DNA of 64,000 nucleotides from Bacillota bacterium (GCA_023435895.1 JAEZLH010000027.1:310001-374000); one strand, 5' to 3'. Shown: positions 36,226 to 45,794, numbered from the stretch's first letter. The notes: generated from the sequence alone by a model not told the origin. Program-made: numbers and translations.

Positions 36226-36681
36226 ATGGATAATAGTCCAAATTATATAAAATGGATACGCAGTAAAGTTGGTCAAGATAAAATTATTCTCACTTTTGCA
36301 GGAGGGTGCATTTTTAATAAAAAGGGAGAAATATTGCTTCAAAGACGAGGGGATTTTAATAAGTGGGGATTTCCAGGCGGAGCAATTGAACTCGGAGAGA
36401 CTCCCCAAATGGCTGCAATAAGGGAAGCCAATGAAGAAACTGGTTTAGATGTTAAAGTAAATAAATTAATCGGTGTCTATACTGATTGTGATATGGAATA
36501 TCCCAATGGGGATAAGGCTCATAGTGTACTCATTGCATTTGAGCTTGAGGTATTAGGTGGAGAATTGTTTTGTGATAAAGATGAAACTTTAGAATTAAAG
36601 TATTTTTCATTAGATCATATACCGGAATTATTTTGCAAGCAACATGAAGAGTTTCTTGACGATATTAAGAACCAACATTAG
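36226..36681 (+). CDS. Nudix hydrolase
   Basis: 151 residues. The Nudix box reads GGAIELGETPQMAAIREANEETGL and carries all consensus residues (G-x5-E-x7-REUxEExGU). The start MDNSPNYIKWIRSKVGQDKIILTFAGGCIF is common in a subgroup of ADP-ribose/NTP Nudix proteins. It hydrolyses a nucleoside diphosphate linked to another moiety; the substrate is unknown. Start fixed by GAAGGAG. Confidence 0.9.
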   Translation: MDNSPNYIKWIRSKVGQDKIILTFAGGCIFNKKGEILLQRRGDFNKWGFPGGAIELGETPQMAAIREANEETGLDVKVNKLIGVYTDCDMEYPNGDKAHSVLIAFELEVLGGELFCDKDETLELKYFSLDHIPELFCKQHEEFLDDIKNQH

Positions 36682-36780
36682 AATTTGAATCTTCGTGAAT
36701 GAATACTACAGTAGAACACCATTAAAAATAACATGTAAGCACAATACATAGGCAAATATGAATTGCAGGAAGGAAACAAG

Positions 36781-37458
36781 ATGACACGAGCCGTGATTTT
36801 TGACATGTTTGAAACATTGATTACGCACTATCATAGTCCGCTGTATTTTGGCGCACAAATGGCAAAGGACGCAAATATTCCAGAAGATATATTTCAGTCA
36901 CTTTGGCATCCAACGGAACAGGAACGTACCTTAGGAAAGGTAACCTTGGAAGCGGTTCTGGAAAGCATTCTTAGAGAAAACCAATGTTACACCGACATAC
37001 GGTTGAAGGAAATGGTTGAAAAGCGTAGAGCAGCCAAAGAAGAGTGTTTTAATCAGTTACATGTTGAAATCATACCGATGCTTTCAGCCCTGAAACAACG
37101 GGGAGTTTTAGTTGGGTTAATAAGTAATTGCTTTTCAGAAGAAGCGGAGGTAATTCGTAAAAGCATACTTTTCCCGTATTTTGATGTGATATGTTTATCT
37201 TATGAACTGGGAATTCAAAAGCCGGATGAGGAGATTTTCCAAAGGTGTATGGATGGTTTATCTGTGAGAGCAGAGGAGTGCGTCTACGTTGGAGATGGGG
37301 GCAGTAATGAGTTAGAGGCAGCCCAAAAGCTTGGAATGAACGCGGTTCAAGCAACTTGGTATTTAAAAAATGGAACGGCACAACCGGCTAGGCGAAAGCA
37401 GGAATTCGTCCAAATAGAAAAACCGATGGATGTGTTGCAAATATCGGGATTAATTTAA
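36781..37458 (+). CDS. HAD-superfamily hydrolase
   Basis: 225 residues from ATG 36781 (AGGAAGG upstream); an in-frame TTG at 36763 overlaps that site. Motif I is FDMFETL with the nucleophilic Asp, motif II VGLISNC, the motif III Lys lies in GIQKPDEEIFQRC, and motif IV is YVGDGGSNELEAA. The second motif I acid is replaced by Phe, as in several HAD phosphatase/dehalogenase-like subgroups. Substrate unknown. Confidence 0.9.
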   Translation: MTRAVIFDMFETLITHYHSPLYFGAQMAKDANIPEDIFQSLWHPTEQERTLGKVTLEAVLESILRENQCYTDIRLKEMVEKRRAAKEECFNQLHVEIIPMLSALKQRGVLVGLISNCFSEEAEVIRKSILFPYFDVICLSYELGIQKPDEEIFQRCMDGLSVRAEECVYVGDGGSNELEAAQKLGMNAVQATWYLKNGTAQPARRKQEFVQIEKPMDVLQISGLI

Positions 37459-37663
37459 AATACCACATTATTATAAGGATTGATTAAGATTTTAAAACAA
37501 TATCAAAAGGCGTGAAGGAAAAAGAAACGAATCATTATTGGAGCAGGAAATACTTCCTTTGAGGGGCAGACATGTAATTATAGTAATTGTTATTTAAGAT
37601 CCATAGGTATCGGAGAAAGAGTGACAATATCTTTAGCTTAAGATAGAAGGGATGATGAATCAT

Positions 37664-38059
37664 ATGGATTTGAAAATTGAATTTGACTCTGAATTTTGCA
37701 ATGTAAGATATATACCCAAAGACAATGTTGTATTTCTTGCATGGAAGAAATTTTGCTGCTATGAGGATTATAGAAAGCCAACAACATTTGCTTTAGAACT
37801 TCTGAGGGAGCATCCGAATAGTAATTTTGTGATCGATGCACGAAATGGCTTTGAAGATGAAAAAGAAGATGTAGAATGGGGATTTGCGGAATTGCTTCCA
37901 GCTATGGCGAAGACGGATTGCAAAAAAGTCGCATTCATAATGAATGAGATAAATGAAATTGAAGAAGAGATGGACATGTGGACGAAAGAATTCTTGAAGC
38001 ATTTCACCGTGAAGAAAGTGAAAGGTTATGAAGAACTGGCGGATATTCTATCATTATAA
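37664..38059 (+). CDS. Hypothetical, possibly STAS/SpoIIAA-like fold
   Basis: 131 residues from ATG 37664 (in-frame ATGs at 37652 and 37655 lie on top of the AGAAGG site). It has VVFLAWKKFCCYEDYRKPTTFALELLREHPNSNFVIDARNG, then LPAMAKTDCKKVAFIMNE, an alternating strand/helix order that resembles SpoIIAA-like or STAS/SEC14-type proteins. This is a fold guess only. The next gene begins 40 bases downstream. Confidence 0.55.
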   Translation: MDLKIEFDSEFCNVRYIPKDNVVFLAWKKFCCYEDYRKPTTFALELLREHPNSNFVIDARNGFEDEKEDVEWGFAELLPAMAKTDCKKVAFIMNEINEIEEEMDMWTKEFLKHFTVKKVKGYEELADILSL

Positions 38060-38098
38060 CGAACTTAAAGAGAGGATAACTGCTAAAAAGGAGATTCA

Positions 38099-38620
38099 AT
38101 GGATCATTATAAATCATGGGGAGGACTCAACAAACAACTGTGTTTCTATTTATGTGACGAATTAAAAGAGAGGGTGACCTATTTTTTAACAAGATATCAT
38201 AAAGTTCATAATTCTTATGGTCGTGCTGCCATTTGGTTGGATGGTCAAGAGCTTATTTGCTTTTCATGGATTGAAATGTACTATCAAGAAAATGATATTT
38301 CCAAGCTGATTAACGAAGGACAGGAAAGCTCATATAACGAGATGATAGCAACTATGAAACCGAAATGGGATTCGGACTGTACTTATTATGAAATGGATTT
38401 TTTGGATGCGGCTTTAAAATTTCGTAATATGAAGATTGCAGATGCATTACAATCAAATAACTACATAATTAAGATATTAGCTATCATGGATAGTCGAGTT
38501 GGAAAAAGAACATTGATGAGAATAGCTGAGGATAAGGAATATAGACAATATCCTAAATGGGTACAACAGTTTTATGAATTACGATGTACTTCCATTAGCA
38601 AAAACAGGGGGAAAACATGA
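38099..38620 (+). CDS. Conserved hypothetical (SF0329-like)
   Basis: 173 residues, soluble. W-GGLNKQL..L...LKERVTYFLTRYHKVHNSYGRAAIWLDGQELICFSWIEM and a KRTLMRIAEDKEYRQYPKWVQQFYELR C-terminus recall a small conserved family (SF0329-type), as far as I can tell by eye. The function is not known. It overlaps the deaminase-like gene by four bases (ATGA at 38617), so the two are translated together. Confidence 0.6.
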   Translation: MDHYKSWGGLNKQLCFYLCDELKERVTYFLTRYHKVHNSYGRAAIWLDGQELICFSWIEMYYQENDISKLINEGQESSYNEMIATMKPKWDSDCTYYEMDFLDAALKFRNMKIADALQSNNYIIKILAIMDSRVGKRTLMRIAEDKEYRQYPKWVQQFYELRCTSISKNRGKT

Positions 38621-39573
38621 AGGATGAACATTCAAAGGCCTTTACAGAGGCTTTGATAAAAAATGATCTCGAGACAATTAGAAAAATACCAAAAGCAGAT
38701 TTACATAATCATTTTACCCTTGGTGGAAATCGAGAGTATATTAAGGACATAACAGGAATCGAAATCCCATATTTTGAAGGGACACTATCTTCCATGCAAG
38801 ATATGCATGATTGGAACAATAAGCATTTAGGAGATAAATTCAATAATGCCAAGATGAGAAAGTTATTAATTGATGCTACTTTTATTCAAGCCGAGCTTGA
38901 TGGTATTCAAGTACTAGAAATAGGTGAGGACGTTTGGGGACTAGACGAATTTTTCAATAATGATATAGAAGAACTAATCCATGCTTTCCAGGATGCAAAG
39001 CAAAGAATCTCACCGGAGATTGAATTACGGTTGCAAATAGGTTTATCCAGACATTGCTCCATTGATTATTTGATGAGTTGTCTGAAGCATTTTTGGGGAA
39101 GAAAAGAGTTTTATACCATCGACCTATATGCGGATGAATTTGCTCAGCCAATAGAGAACTTTATACCAATCTATCAGTTGGCGAAGGAAAATGGACTGCG
39201 CCTGAAGGCTCACATCGGCGAATGGGGCACCCCGGATGATATTATCAAAGGTGTCGAATTGTTACAGCTGGATGAAGTACAGCATGGGATAGCTGCTGCT
39301 AGTTCTGACAATACAATAAAATATCTGGTGGATCATCATATAAGGTTAAACATCACTCCCAGCAGTAACGTGAAATTAGGCAGAGTTCAGACTATGGAAA
39401 AGCATCCGATTCAAAAATTATACCGCGCTGGTGTTAATATTACGATTAATTCAGATGACATCCTGATTTTTGACAGTGATGTGTCGAAGGAATATCTGAG
39501 ATTATATCAGAGCCATGTTTTAACGCCGGAGGAGCTGGATGATATAAGGGTGAATGGGTTGTTGACGGTATAA
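38617..39573 (+). CDS. Adenosine deaminase family amidohydrolase
   Basis: 318 residues. Metal ligands HNH in KADLHNHFTLGG, LKAHIGEWG, the catalytic Glu/His region EVQHGIAAA, NITPSSNVKLGRV, and ITINSDDILIF are the signatures of the Add family, which deaminates adenosine or related purines. Some residues differ from classical Add (NHF in place of HLDG), so the nucleoside or base may differ. It follows a translationally coupled partner, 38099-38620. Confidence 0.85.
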   Translation: MKDEHSKAFTEALIKNDLETIRKIPKADLHNHFTLGGNREYIKDITGIEIPYFEGTLSSMQDMHDWNNKHLGDKFNNAKMRKLLIDATFIQAELDGIQVLEIGEDVWGLDEFFNNDIEELIHAFQDAKQRISPEIELRLQIGLSRHCSIDYLMSCLKHFWGRKEFYTIDLYADEFAQPIENFIPIYQLAKENGLRLKAHIGEWGTPDDIIKGVELLQLDEVQHGIAAASSDNTIKYLVDHHIRLNITPSSNVKLGRVQTMEKHPIQKLYRAGVNITINSDDILIFDSDVSKEYLRLYQSHVLTPEELDDIRVNGLLTV

Positions 39574-39602
39574 AAATACGGTATTAATTTACAATAAGGA
39601 GA

Positions 39603-40103
39603 GTGATTCATATAAGTAGAACAGATTTACCTAAAAGTAAACATAAAGTTATATGGATATTATTGGTTTGTGTTGTGTTTTTAGCATTGGGATTTACCTA
39701 TATGCATTTTGCCAAAAAGCACGAAATGACTTGGTTTACCCCACAGGATTCATATGGACAGAAAATTACTGCAACAGAGCAAATTGTTAACCAAACTCAG
39801 GCGAACGATGATATAACAGTCTATCTTCGAGCAATATATTATCAAAATGACTCTCTTTATCTTTCTTTTTCAACGGGAGGAAGGGGAAAGGGATTTAATG
39901 ATAAAAGCTTTGAGATATACTTCAATAATGAAGTAATTAGCTCCTCCTCTGGAGGTGGGCAGAATCGAGTGAAGGACACCATTTACTGGGGGTTGGAGAT
40001 TCCTCTCTCGAAACATTTGAATTCTGGTGATAAGATTACAGCATGGATTGTTAAATCGGACAGGGAGAAAACTAATTTAAAATTTGATTTGGTTTTGAAA
40101 TAA
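39603..40103 (+). CDS. Hypothetical membrane-anchored protein
   Basis: 166 residues from GTG 39603. One TM helix (HKVIWILLVCVVFLALGFTYMHF, about 13-35), then an outer beta-rich domain (TVYLRAIYYQNDSLYLSFSTGG, KTNLKFDLVLK). The AAGGAG sits only two bases before the GTG, which is unusually close. No ATG is available, so translation may begin at GTG or at a rare ATT just after. Function unknown. Confidence 0.6.
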   Translation: MIHISRTDLPKSKHKVIWILLVCVVFLALGFTYMHFAKKHEMTWFTPQDSYGQKITATEQIVNQTQANDDITVYLRAIYYQNDSLYLSFSTGGRGKGFNDKSFEIYFNNEVISSSSGGGQNRVKDTIYWGLEIPLSKHLNSGDKITAWIVKSDREKTNLKFDLVLK

Positions 40104-40138
40104 ATCTCCCCGGAGTATTAAAGACAAAAGGAGCAAAT

Positions 40139-40330
40139 ATGAACGGACAAAATAGATCGGATGTAAAAATTGGAGCAAAGGTAAAAATTGTATTGAAGGC
40201 AGATCAAAGGACAGGAAAACTAACAGAAGGTACAGTAGGGAGACTACTGACCAATAGTAGCTTTCATCCTCATGGTATCAAAGTTATGTTAACGGATGGA
40301 CAAGTGGGAAGAGTTCAAGAAATCCTTTAA
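40139..40330 (+). CDS. ywbE: YwbE family protein
   Basis: 63 residues, NGQNRSDVKIGAKVKIVLKADQRTGKLTEGTVGRLLTNSSFHPHGIKVMLTDGQVGRVQEI. It fits the YwbE/DUF2196 family in length and in the R-x-G...G.V..IL(T/L)..S.HP.GIKV.L..G..GRV pattern. A small basic barrel-like protein of unknown role. Start fixed by AAAGGAG. Confidence 0.9.
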   Translation: MNGQNRSDVKIGAKVKIVLKADQRTGKLTEGTVGRLLTNSSFHPHGIKVMLTDGQVGRVQEIL

Positions 40331-40377
40331 TAACCAAGAAAGTATTAAGAATGATTCTTAACGGAAGGAAGGTATTT

Positions 40378-40839
40378 ATGAAGCAAATTGCAATTATATC
40401 CGATACCCATGGACTCTTGCGAGAACATGTTATCACAGAATTGGCAGCAGCGGATTATACCATTCATGCAGGCGACATTAATAATCCTTCTATTTTGAAA
40501 ACAATGGAGGGACTAGGGAAGAGCTATGTGGTTCGAGGGAACAATGACAGGGGCTGGGCAGATGCACTTCCGAATAATCTTACCATAACATTGGAAGGGG
40601 TTCGATTCTTCATTGTTCATAATAAGAGGGACATTCCAGGGGATTTGATTAATATTGATGTGGTGATTTATGGTCACTCACACAAATACTCATCAGAAGT
40701 CGTAAATGGTGTGATTTTTCTAAATCCTGGCAGTTGTGGTAAGCGGCGTTTTAATCTAGAGATTACCATGTGCCGAATGACTGTGGATAATGGAAGTTAT
40801 CAGTATGAAAAAGTGGTGATTCCTTATGAAGCAAAATAA
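40378..40839 (+). CDS. YfcE/MJ0936-type metallophosphoesterase
   Basis: 153 residues from ATG 40378 (GGAAGGAAGG upstream); an in-frame ATG at 40351 has no site. Metal motifs: ISDTHG, HAGDI, VRGNND, FIVHN and VIYGHSHKYS, then LNPGSC. Family members are small phosphodiesterases/phosphatases with two metals. Natural substrate unknown. Confidence 0.9.
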   Translation: MKQIAIISDTHGLLREHVITELAAADYTIHAGDINNPSILKTMEGLGKSYVVRGNNDRGWADALPNNLTITLEGVRFFIVHNKRDIPGDLINIDVVIYGHSHKYSSEVVNGVIFLNPGSCGKRRFNLEITMCRMTVDNGSYQYEKVVIPYEAK

Positions 40840-40906
40840 AGTAAATCCTTCATACATAAGGCCAGGGAAATTCTTTTGAATTATTTATATTTTTAGGAGG
40901 CATTGT

Positions 40907-41173
40907 ATGTGGCAGAAAAATAAAGTTTGGCGCGAAATGCGAATATATGAGAAAGTATCTTTTGTTTTAGGAGTCTTTTGCTCATTCATGGTTATAATAC
41001 TTAATTCTTTGAGGTTAATAGGAGTAATGGAGAATGCCTTAAAAATTAGTAATCTTTTTTCAGGAGTTCTTCTGATAACGCTTGGAGTGTTAAATTGTAG
41101 AAAAAATAGAACGTTGGCGGTATTTTGTTGGATGGTAGCGATATTTACTTTTATCGTTTTAATTATGATATAG
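40907..41173 (+). CDS. Small membrane protein
   Basis: 88 residues with three probable TM segments (VSFVLGVFCSFMVIIL, SNLFSGVLLITLGVLN, TLAVFCWMVAIFTFIVLIMI). No family recognised. Start fixed by TTAGGAGG. The next gene begins 23 bases later. Confidence 0.65.
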   Translation: MWQKNKVWREMRIYEKVSFVLGVFCSFMVIILNSLRLIGVMENALKISNLFSGVLLITLGVLNCRKNRTLAVFCWMVAIFTFIVLIMI

Positions 41174-41196
41174 CCAATTGAATGGAGAGTGCAAAC

Positions 41197-41724
41197 ATGA
41201 ATTTAATACGAAAAGCAAAACAACAAGATATAACGGCTATCGCTCAGATTTTTGAGCATATAATAGAAGAGGAAGAGAAGGGGAATTGTACAATTGGCTG
41301 GAAGAGAGGGGTATATCCAACTAAAGCTACGGCTGTTACTGCATTACAAGAAGATGATTTGTTTGTAATGGAAGAGGAAGGTCAGGTTGTGGCTGCTATG
41401 CGTCTGAACAAGGAGCAGGTTCCTGAGTATAAGAACTGTCAGTGGGAATATCCCGCTCCGGATGATCAGGTTATGGTGATGCATACGCTTGTAGTAGAAC
41501 CCTCTGTTAAAAAAAGTGGTTATGGAAGGAGAATGGTGGAGTTCTATGAAGAATATGCAAGAGAGAACCATTGTCCTTACTTAAGAATCGATACAAATGC
41601 TATAAATACTCGTGCACGTGCCATGTATAAAAAGCTCGGGTATAAAGAAATCGGCATTACTCAATGTGATTTTAATGGTATCGGAGGAGTTAATCTGGTG
41701 TGTATTGAGAAAAAACTTGATTAG
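41197..41724 (+). CDS. GNAT acetyltransferase
   Basis: 175 residues from ATG 41197 (site GGAGAG); an in-frame ATG at 41182 overlaps the site. It opens MNLIRKAKQQDITAIAQIFEHIIEEEEKGNCTIGW and has the acetyl-CoA segment VMHTLVVEPSVKKSGYGRRMVEFYEEYARENHCPYLRIDTNAINTRARAMYKKLGYKEIG. Substrate unknown. Confidence 0.9.
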   Translation: MNLIRKAKQQDITAIAQIFEHIIEEEEKGNCTIGWKRGVYPTKATAVTALQEDDLFVMEEEGQVVAAMRLNKEQVPEYKNCQWEYPAPDDQVMVMHTLVVEPSVKKSGYGRRMVEFYEEYARENHCPYLRIDTNAINTRARAMYKKLGYKEIGITQCDFNGIGGVNLVCIEKKLD

Positions 41725-41954
41725 TGGAAGTGTAATTAATAATTCGCTTATTAAAGATTATATTCGTTAAATGGAAAAGTTGTATAGAAGCATTTGTAGA
41801 TCGATGTTACTTAGTTATATCAAAATAAATGAATCTATCATGATTATATGTTCTTATCATGTAAAATGTAATGAATGTTTTTCTTTAGATTCTATCACAA
41901 CTTTAAAATTTATTGTATAAAGATGATACATAAAAAGGGGTGTGAACTTTCTCG

Positions 41955-42737
41955 ATGAATATTCTTATATTAAACAGCAGTGGCAGATCGAATGGAAATA
42001 CGCAGCGCCTTTTGAATTCTTTTGAGAATCAACTTTTGGCAAGTGCAGACATGAGGAAAATACCACTGGATATTACTCATGTACTTTTATCCAGACAAAA
42101 TATCCAGAGCTGTCGTGGGTGCCGAGCTTGTTTTGACAAGGGTATCTGTCCGCTAAAAGATGATGTTGCTAAAATAGAAGAATTAGTATTAAGCTGTGAT
42201 GCACTAATCCTTGGCAGTCCGGTTTATTTGGAAGATGTAAATGGGATTATGAAGAATTTGATAGACCGCATGGCCTTTCATAGCCATCGACCTGCTTTGT
42301 ATGAAAAATACGCAATTGTAATTTCGACATCCGGTTCTGGTTCATCAAATCATACGCTGAATACGATGAGAAACGCATTGGTTTCATGGGGGGCTCATGT
42401 TATACACATGAATAAGTTCAGAATGGGAGCCTATATGGAGGATGATTGTATAAAGAAAAAGTACAATCCAAAATTATTTGAATTGACTACAGACTTAATT
42501 AATGTCATTCAAGATAGGAAGTCACAAAAGCCAACACTTTATTCCCTTATTTCATTTCATTTTCAGCAAAAATATTATGGTATTTGTAATCGTGCAGGAG
42601 ATATAGACCGACAATACTGGGAGGAAAAAGGCTGGCTTGACCCTAAGGTATATTTTTATATAGACACTCGATGCAATCCAATAAAACTATTATTATCAAG
42701 AGTTATTGGATCACTTATATCAAAGATGTTTATTTAA
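41955..42737 (+). CDS. NAD(P)H-dependent flavin oxidoreductase (flavodoxin fold)
   Basis: 260 residues. It starts MNILILNSSGRSNGNTQRLL, the FMN-binding loop, and has CRGCRACFDKGICPLKDD, the Cys cluster of iron-sulfur flavoprotein-like reductases, then ALILGSPVYLEDVNGIMKNLIDR and STSGSGSSNHTLNTMRNALVSWGAHVIH. The C-terminal 80 residues are extra to the core. An FMN reductase or redox carrier is expected. Confidence 0.85.
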   Translation: MNILILNSSGRSNGNTQRLLNSFENQLLASADMRKIPLDITHVLLSRQNIQSCRGCRACFDKGICPLKDDVAKIEELVLSCDALILGSPVYLEDVNGIMKNLIDRMAFHSHRPALYEKYAIVISTSGSGSSNHTLNTMRNALVSWGAHVIHMNKFRMGAYMEDDCIKKKYNPKLFELTTDLINVIQDRKSQKPTLYSLISFHFQQKYYGICNRAGDIDRQYWEEKGWLDPKVYFYIDTRCNPIKLLLSRVIGSLISKMFI

Positions 42738-42790
42738 AAGAAAAGTAAGAGAAGGTCTGTATTTGTAGTTTTCAAAAAGGAGGTATCTAT

Positions 42791-43585
42791 ATGTCTTCAG
42801 CGAATATCTTATTCGCAGTAATATGTTGGGTAAGTACATTGCCCTTTGTTGCAATCGCAATTTGGGCATTCAAACGAAAAGAACCCATGCACTTTTGGTC
42901 AGGCAGTACAGTCAGTCCGGAGGAAATAACGAATATTCCTGCGTATAACCGTGCAAATGGTCTGATGTGGACAGTTTATGCTATTGGTTATTTGATAACA
43001 GGGCTATTGTCATTAGTCAATATCATAATTAGCGTAGTTTTACTGATATTGGTAAGCGTGGTAGGAACTGTAGCTTTAATTGTATTCTATAATCGGATTT
43101 ATAAGAAATACAAAAACCCAGCATATACTTTTAAGCCGGAACATGTAAAAGCGAAAACTCCGAAAGGAATTATAATCGCAATCGTTGCTTTTATGGGAAT
43201 CGTCTTTGTGTTAGTAGGCGTATTGTTTTATTACGGCTCTAAGGATGCAATTGTAAATGTTCAAAAGGATAGCATTCAAATAAAAGCAATGTATGGCTTA
43301 ACAATTGACCGTTCTGAAATCAGTGCTATCTCTCTGATAGAGGAAAGTATGGACGATATTGGGGTCGGAACAAGGATAAATGGATACGGTGGTTTTGATG
43401 GGGTTTTAAAAGGGACGTTCGAATCCGAGGCTCTTGGTAATGTACTGCTCTTTGTTCATGAGAAATCGTCACCTACCATCAAGATAGAACGAAAGGACAA
43501 GAAGAATATCTATATAAGCTTGCGTAACAGCGAAAAGACAGAGCAACTATATAAGGAGATAAAAACAACTATACCGTTAGAATAA
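42791..43585 (+). CDS. Membrane protein with C-terminal PH-like domain
   Basis: 264 residues. Four TM segments (about 4-26, 58-78, 83-104 and 127-148) in a DUF3784-like N-terminal part. The region after residue 160 (DAIVNVQKDSIQIKAMYGLTIDRSEISAISLIEE...TIKIERKDKKNIYISLRNSEKTEQLYKEI) has the strand order of bacterial PH domains. Role unknown. A strong AAAAAGGAGG precedes the ATG. Confidence 0.75.
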   Translation: MSSANILFAVICWVSTLPFVAIAIWAFKRKEPMHFWSGSTVSPEEITNIPAYNRANGLMWTVYAIGYLITGLLSLVNIIISVVLLILVSVVGTVALIVFYNRIYKKYKNPAYTFKPEHVKAKTPKGIIIAIVAFMGIVFVLVGVLFYYGSKDAIVNVQKDSIQIKAMYGLTIDRSEISAISLIEESMDDIGVGTRINGYGGFDGVLKGTFESEALGNVLLFVHEKSSPTIKIERKDKKNIYISLRNSEKTEQLYKEIKTTIPLE

Positions 43586-43630
43586 TAAACCACGAAAACC
43601 TCTAACACTCCGTTAAGAAAGTGTGAGCAT

Positions 43631-44149
43631 ATGAATGCAATTATAACTTTAGTACCTCTTTTAATTATAAGATTCGGGCTATTAGGCATTATAGATAGGG
43701 AGGCTTTAAAACGTGCGGCTTACTTCGCTCCGCTGGTCGGTGGCGAAAAGATCGCATATTTGATCTATCAGATTTCGAATATACTGTTATTTGTTTATTT
43801 ATGCTTTCTTCGGATTACAGATAATCCATATTGGTTATATACGGGGTTGGTACTATTTATATTAGGTATTTTCTTGTGTGTTGCATCCATAATAAATTTT
43901 GCGAAACCGGATAAAAATGGGATCAATCAAAAAGGGCTTTACCGAATTTCCCGTAATCCCATCTATGTGGCATATTTTGTTTATTTTCTAAGTTGTGTTA
44001 TTCTTACTCAGTCAACTATTTTATTATTTCTTCTGGTAGTTTATCAAATATCAGCACATTGGATAATCAAGTCAGAGGAAAGATGGTGTGAAGAGAAGTT
44101 TGGAGAAGAATACATAAGTTATAAAAATAAAGTTAGGCGTTATCTTTAG
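43631..44149 (+). CDS. Isoprenylcysteine carboxyl methyltransferase-like membrane protein
   Basis: 172 residues with four to five TM helices. The C-terminal half has KGLYRISRNPIYVAYFVYFLS and EERWCEEKFGEEYISYKNKVRRYL, the SAM-binding ICMT/PEMT signature. In bacteria such proteins methylate lipids or unknown acceptors. It is the last gene of the plus-strand accessory series. Confidence 0.8.
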   Translation: MNAIITLVPLLIIRFGLLGIIDREALKRAAYFAPLVGGEKIAYLIYQISNILLFVYLCFLRITDNPYWLYTGLVLFILGIFLCVASIINFAKPDKNGINQKGLYRISRNPIYVAYFVYFLSCVILTQSTILLFLLVVYQISAHWIIKSEERWCEEKFGEEYISYKNKVRRYL

Positions 44150-44627
44150 AGGTAGGATTAACATTAGAAACTATACTTAATAACTTCTAACATGCCGAAT
44201 TTTGAAAAGGTGTTGGCGATTTATGAATATTTTGTAAAAAATGTGTCAATGCTTCCGGAAAGCATCAGGTGTTTATGGTGCTATAATGAAAGGTAATATA
44301 ACTCAAACACTTACTCGACGTAATTGAAATGTGCAGGAATTGAATACGTAAAGATAGAATTGTCTAGATATTTCCGGAACATAGCAGTAAGCGTTTATTC
44401 GCCAGTAGGTTTAATACTAATTTTTTGAGAGAATGGCTCTAGACATTTCAAAATCTAGAGCCATATACGTTGTTTAAAAGGGTTAAATCTACAAAGTAGA
44501 TACAGTTCATCCTTTCATAAGTTGGGGTTATAACTATTCAGAGTATATTAGTATTTTTATATTAAGATATTTCACTTTCTTTTTATATAGATTTGATTTA
44601 GAGATATCAAGCGAAAGGAAAAATAGC
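44150..44627. other. Intergenic region between the small-gene series and the AbiH cluster
   Basis: About 480 bases with no gene. It holds a perfect 11-bp hairpin, ATGGCTCTAGA (44433-44443) and TCTAGAGCCAT (44454-44464), with a T-run on its left side, and a short ATGCTT/AAGCAT palindrome near 44250-44265. The AT-rich right end should carry the promoter of the AbiH gene. Confidence 0.5.
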
Positions 44628-45779
44628 ATGAAAATATTAGTTTTAGGAAATGGTTTTGATTTAGCACATAAACTACCGACTACATATAAGAATTTCCTTG
44701 ATTTCACAAGGGTAATTTATGAGTTTTTAACTGGGAATATAAATGAAGTCAATTGGGATGGAATTAACACTGTAATAAAGAATGAGATTTTTGAGAGCTC
44801 AGGAGATAAAAGAGCTAATCTGTTCTCGCAAGAAAAAATGTGGCTCTCGCTTATAGAGAATAACTTTTGGCTGTCTCATTTTCAAAATTGCTATATCAAT
44901 GATGGGTGGATAGATTTTGAGAATGAAATATCACGAGTAATTCAAGTGATTGAAGATACTATAAAAAATGAATCATACAATGATACTGATTCAAATTTTC
45001 AAATGGGTTATAATCTTGAAACTGAAGCGGTAGAAGCAAAATACCAAGAAGAAATTATATTTGCTTATGAAAATACAACAAGTTATAACCCAAAACGATT
45101 ATTAAAAGATACACTCGAAAAGTTGCAGCTAGACCTAGATAAATTAATTAGAGCATTGGAATTATATTTAGTAGATTATGTGGGGAAAGTAAAAGTCCAC
45201 TTTATATCGCCGGACATAGATATAATAAGACCAGATTTCATTTTGAGCTTTAATTACACTAATACATACAACAATGTGTATAAGCCTATAGATATTAATA
45301 AGATTGACTTTATTCATGGCAAAGCAAGTAGCACCAGTACCTTAGAAACTAATAATATGGTGCTTGGGGTAGATGAATACTTACCTGAGGAAAGAAAAGA
45401 TAAAGATGTAATGTTTGTAGCCTATAAAAAGTATTATCAGCGCATCTTTAAATCAACGGGTAGTCTATATAAAAATTGGGTTGAATCAATGGATGGTCCG
45501 GCTTATAAAGAAGGAAATGGTGATATACTTCTTTTTCCTGATAATCATGAGGTTCATATTTTTGGTCATTCTTTGGATGTTACAGATAAAGATGTACTGA
45601 GAGATATGATTTTAAGCCCCTATGCGCAGACCATTATATATTACTTAGATAAAAAAGATTTTGGAAGGAAGATAACCAATTTGGTAAGAGTAATAGGACC
45701 AGATGAACTGGTAAAAAGAACAGGCGGGGAATCAAAAACAATAGTATTCAAACCGCAAAGTGAAATGAATCAGAGATAA
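44628..45779 (+). CDS. AbiH-family abortive infection protein
   Basis: 383 residues. It opens MKILVLGNGFDLAHKLPTTYKNFLDF, the nucleotide-binding-like GNGFD start of AbiH, then FILSFNYTNTYNN, IDFIHGKAS, NNMVLGVDEYL, RIFKSTGSLY and HIFGHSLDVTDKDVLRDM. These are the family's conserved blocks in order, over the usual length. AbiH is known as a lactococcal abortive-infection protein that limits phage spread; its mechanism is not settled. It is first in a run of four same-strand genes. Start fixed by GCGAAAGGA. Confidence 0.9.
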   Translation: MKILVLGNGFDLAHKLPTTYKNFLDFTRVIYEFLTGNINEVNWDGINTVIKNEIFESSGDKRANLFSQEKMWLSLIENNFWLSHFQNCYINDGWIDFENEISRVIQVIEDTIKNESYNDTDSNFQMGYNLETEAVEAKYQEEIIFAYENTTSYNPKRLLKDTLEKLQLDLDKLIRALELYLVDYVGKVKVHFISPDIDIIRPDFILSFNYTNTYNNVYKPIDINKIDFIHGKASSTSTLETNNMVLGVDEYLPEERKDKDVMFVAYKKYYQRIFKSTGSLYKNWVESMDGPAYKEGNGDILLFPDNHEVHIFGHSLDVTDKDVLRDMILSPYAQTIIYYLDKKDFGRKITNLVRVIGPDELVKRTGGESKTIVFKPQSEMNQR

Positions 45780-45794
45780 TGGAGAGGGATGCAA

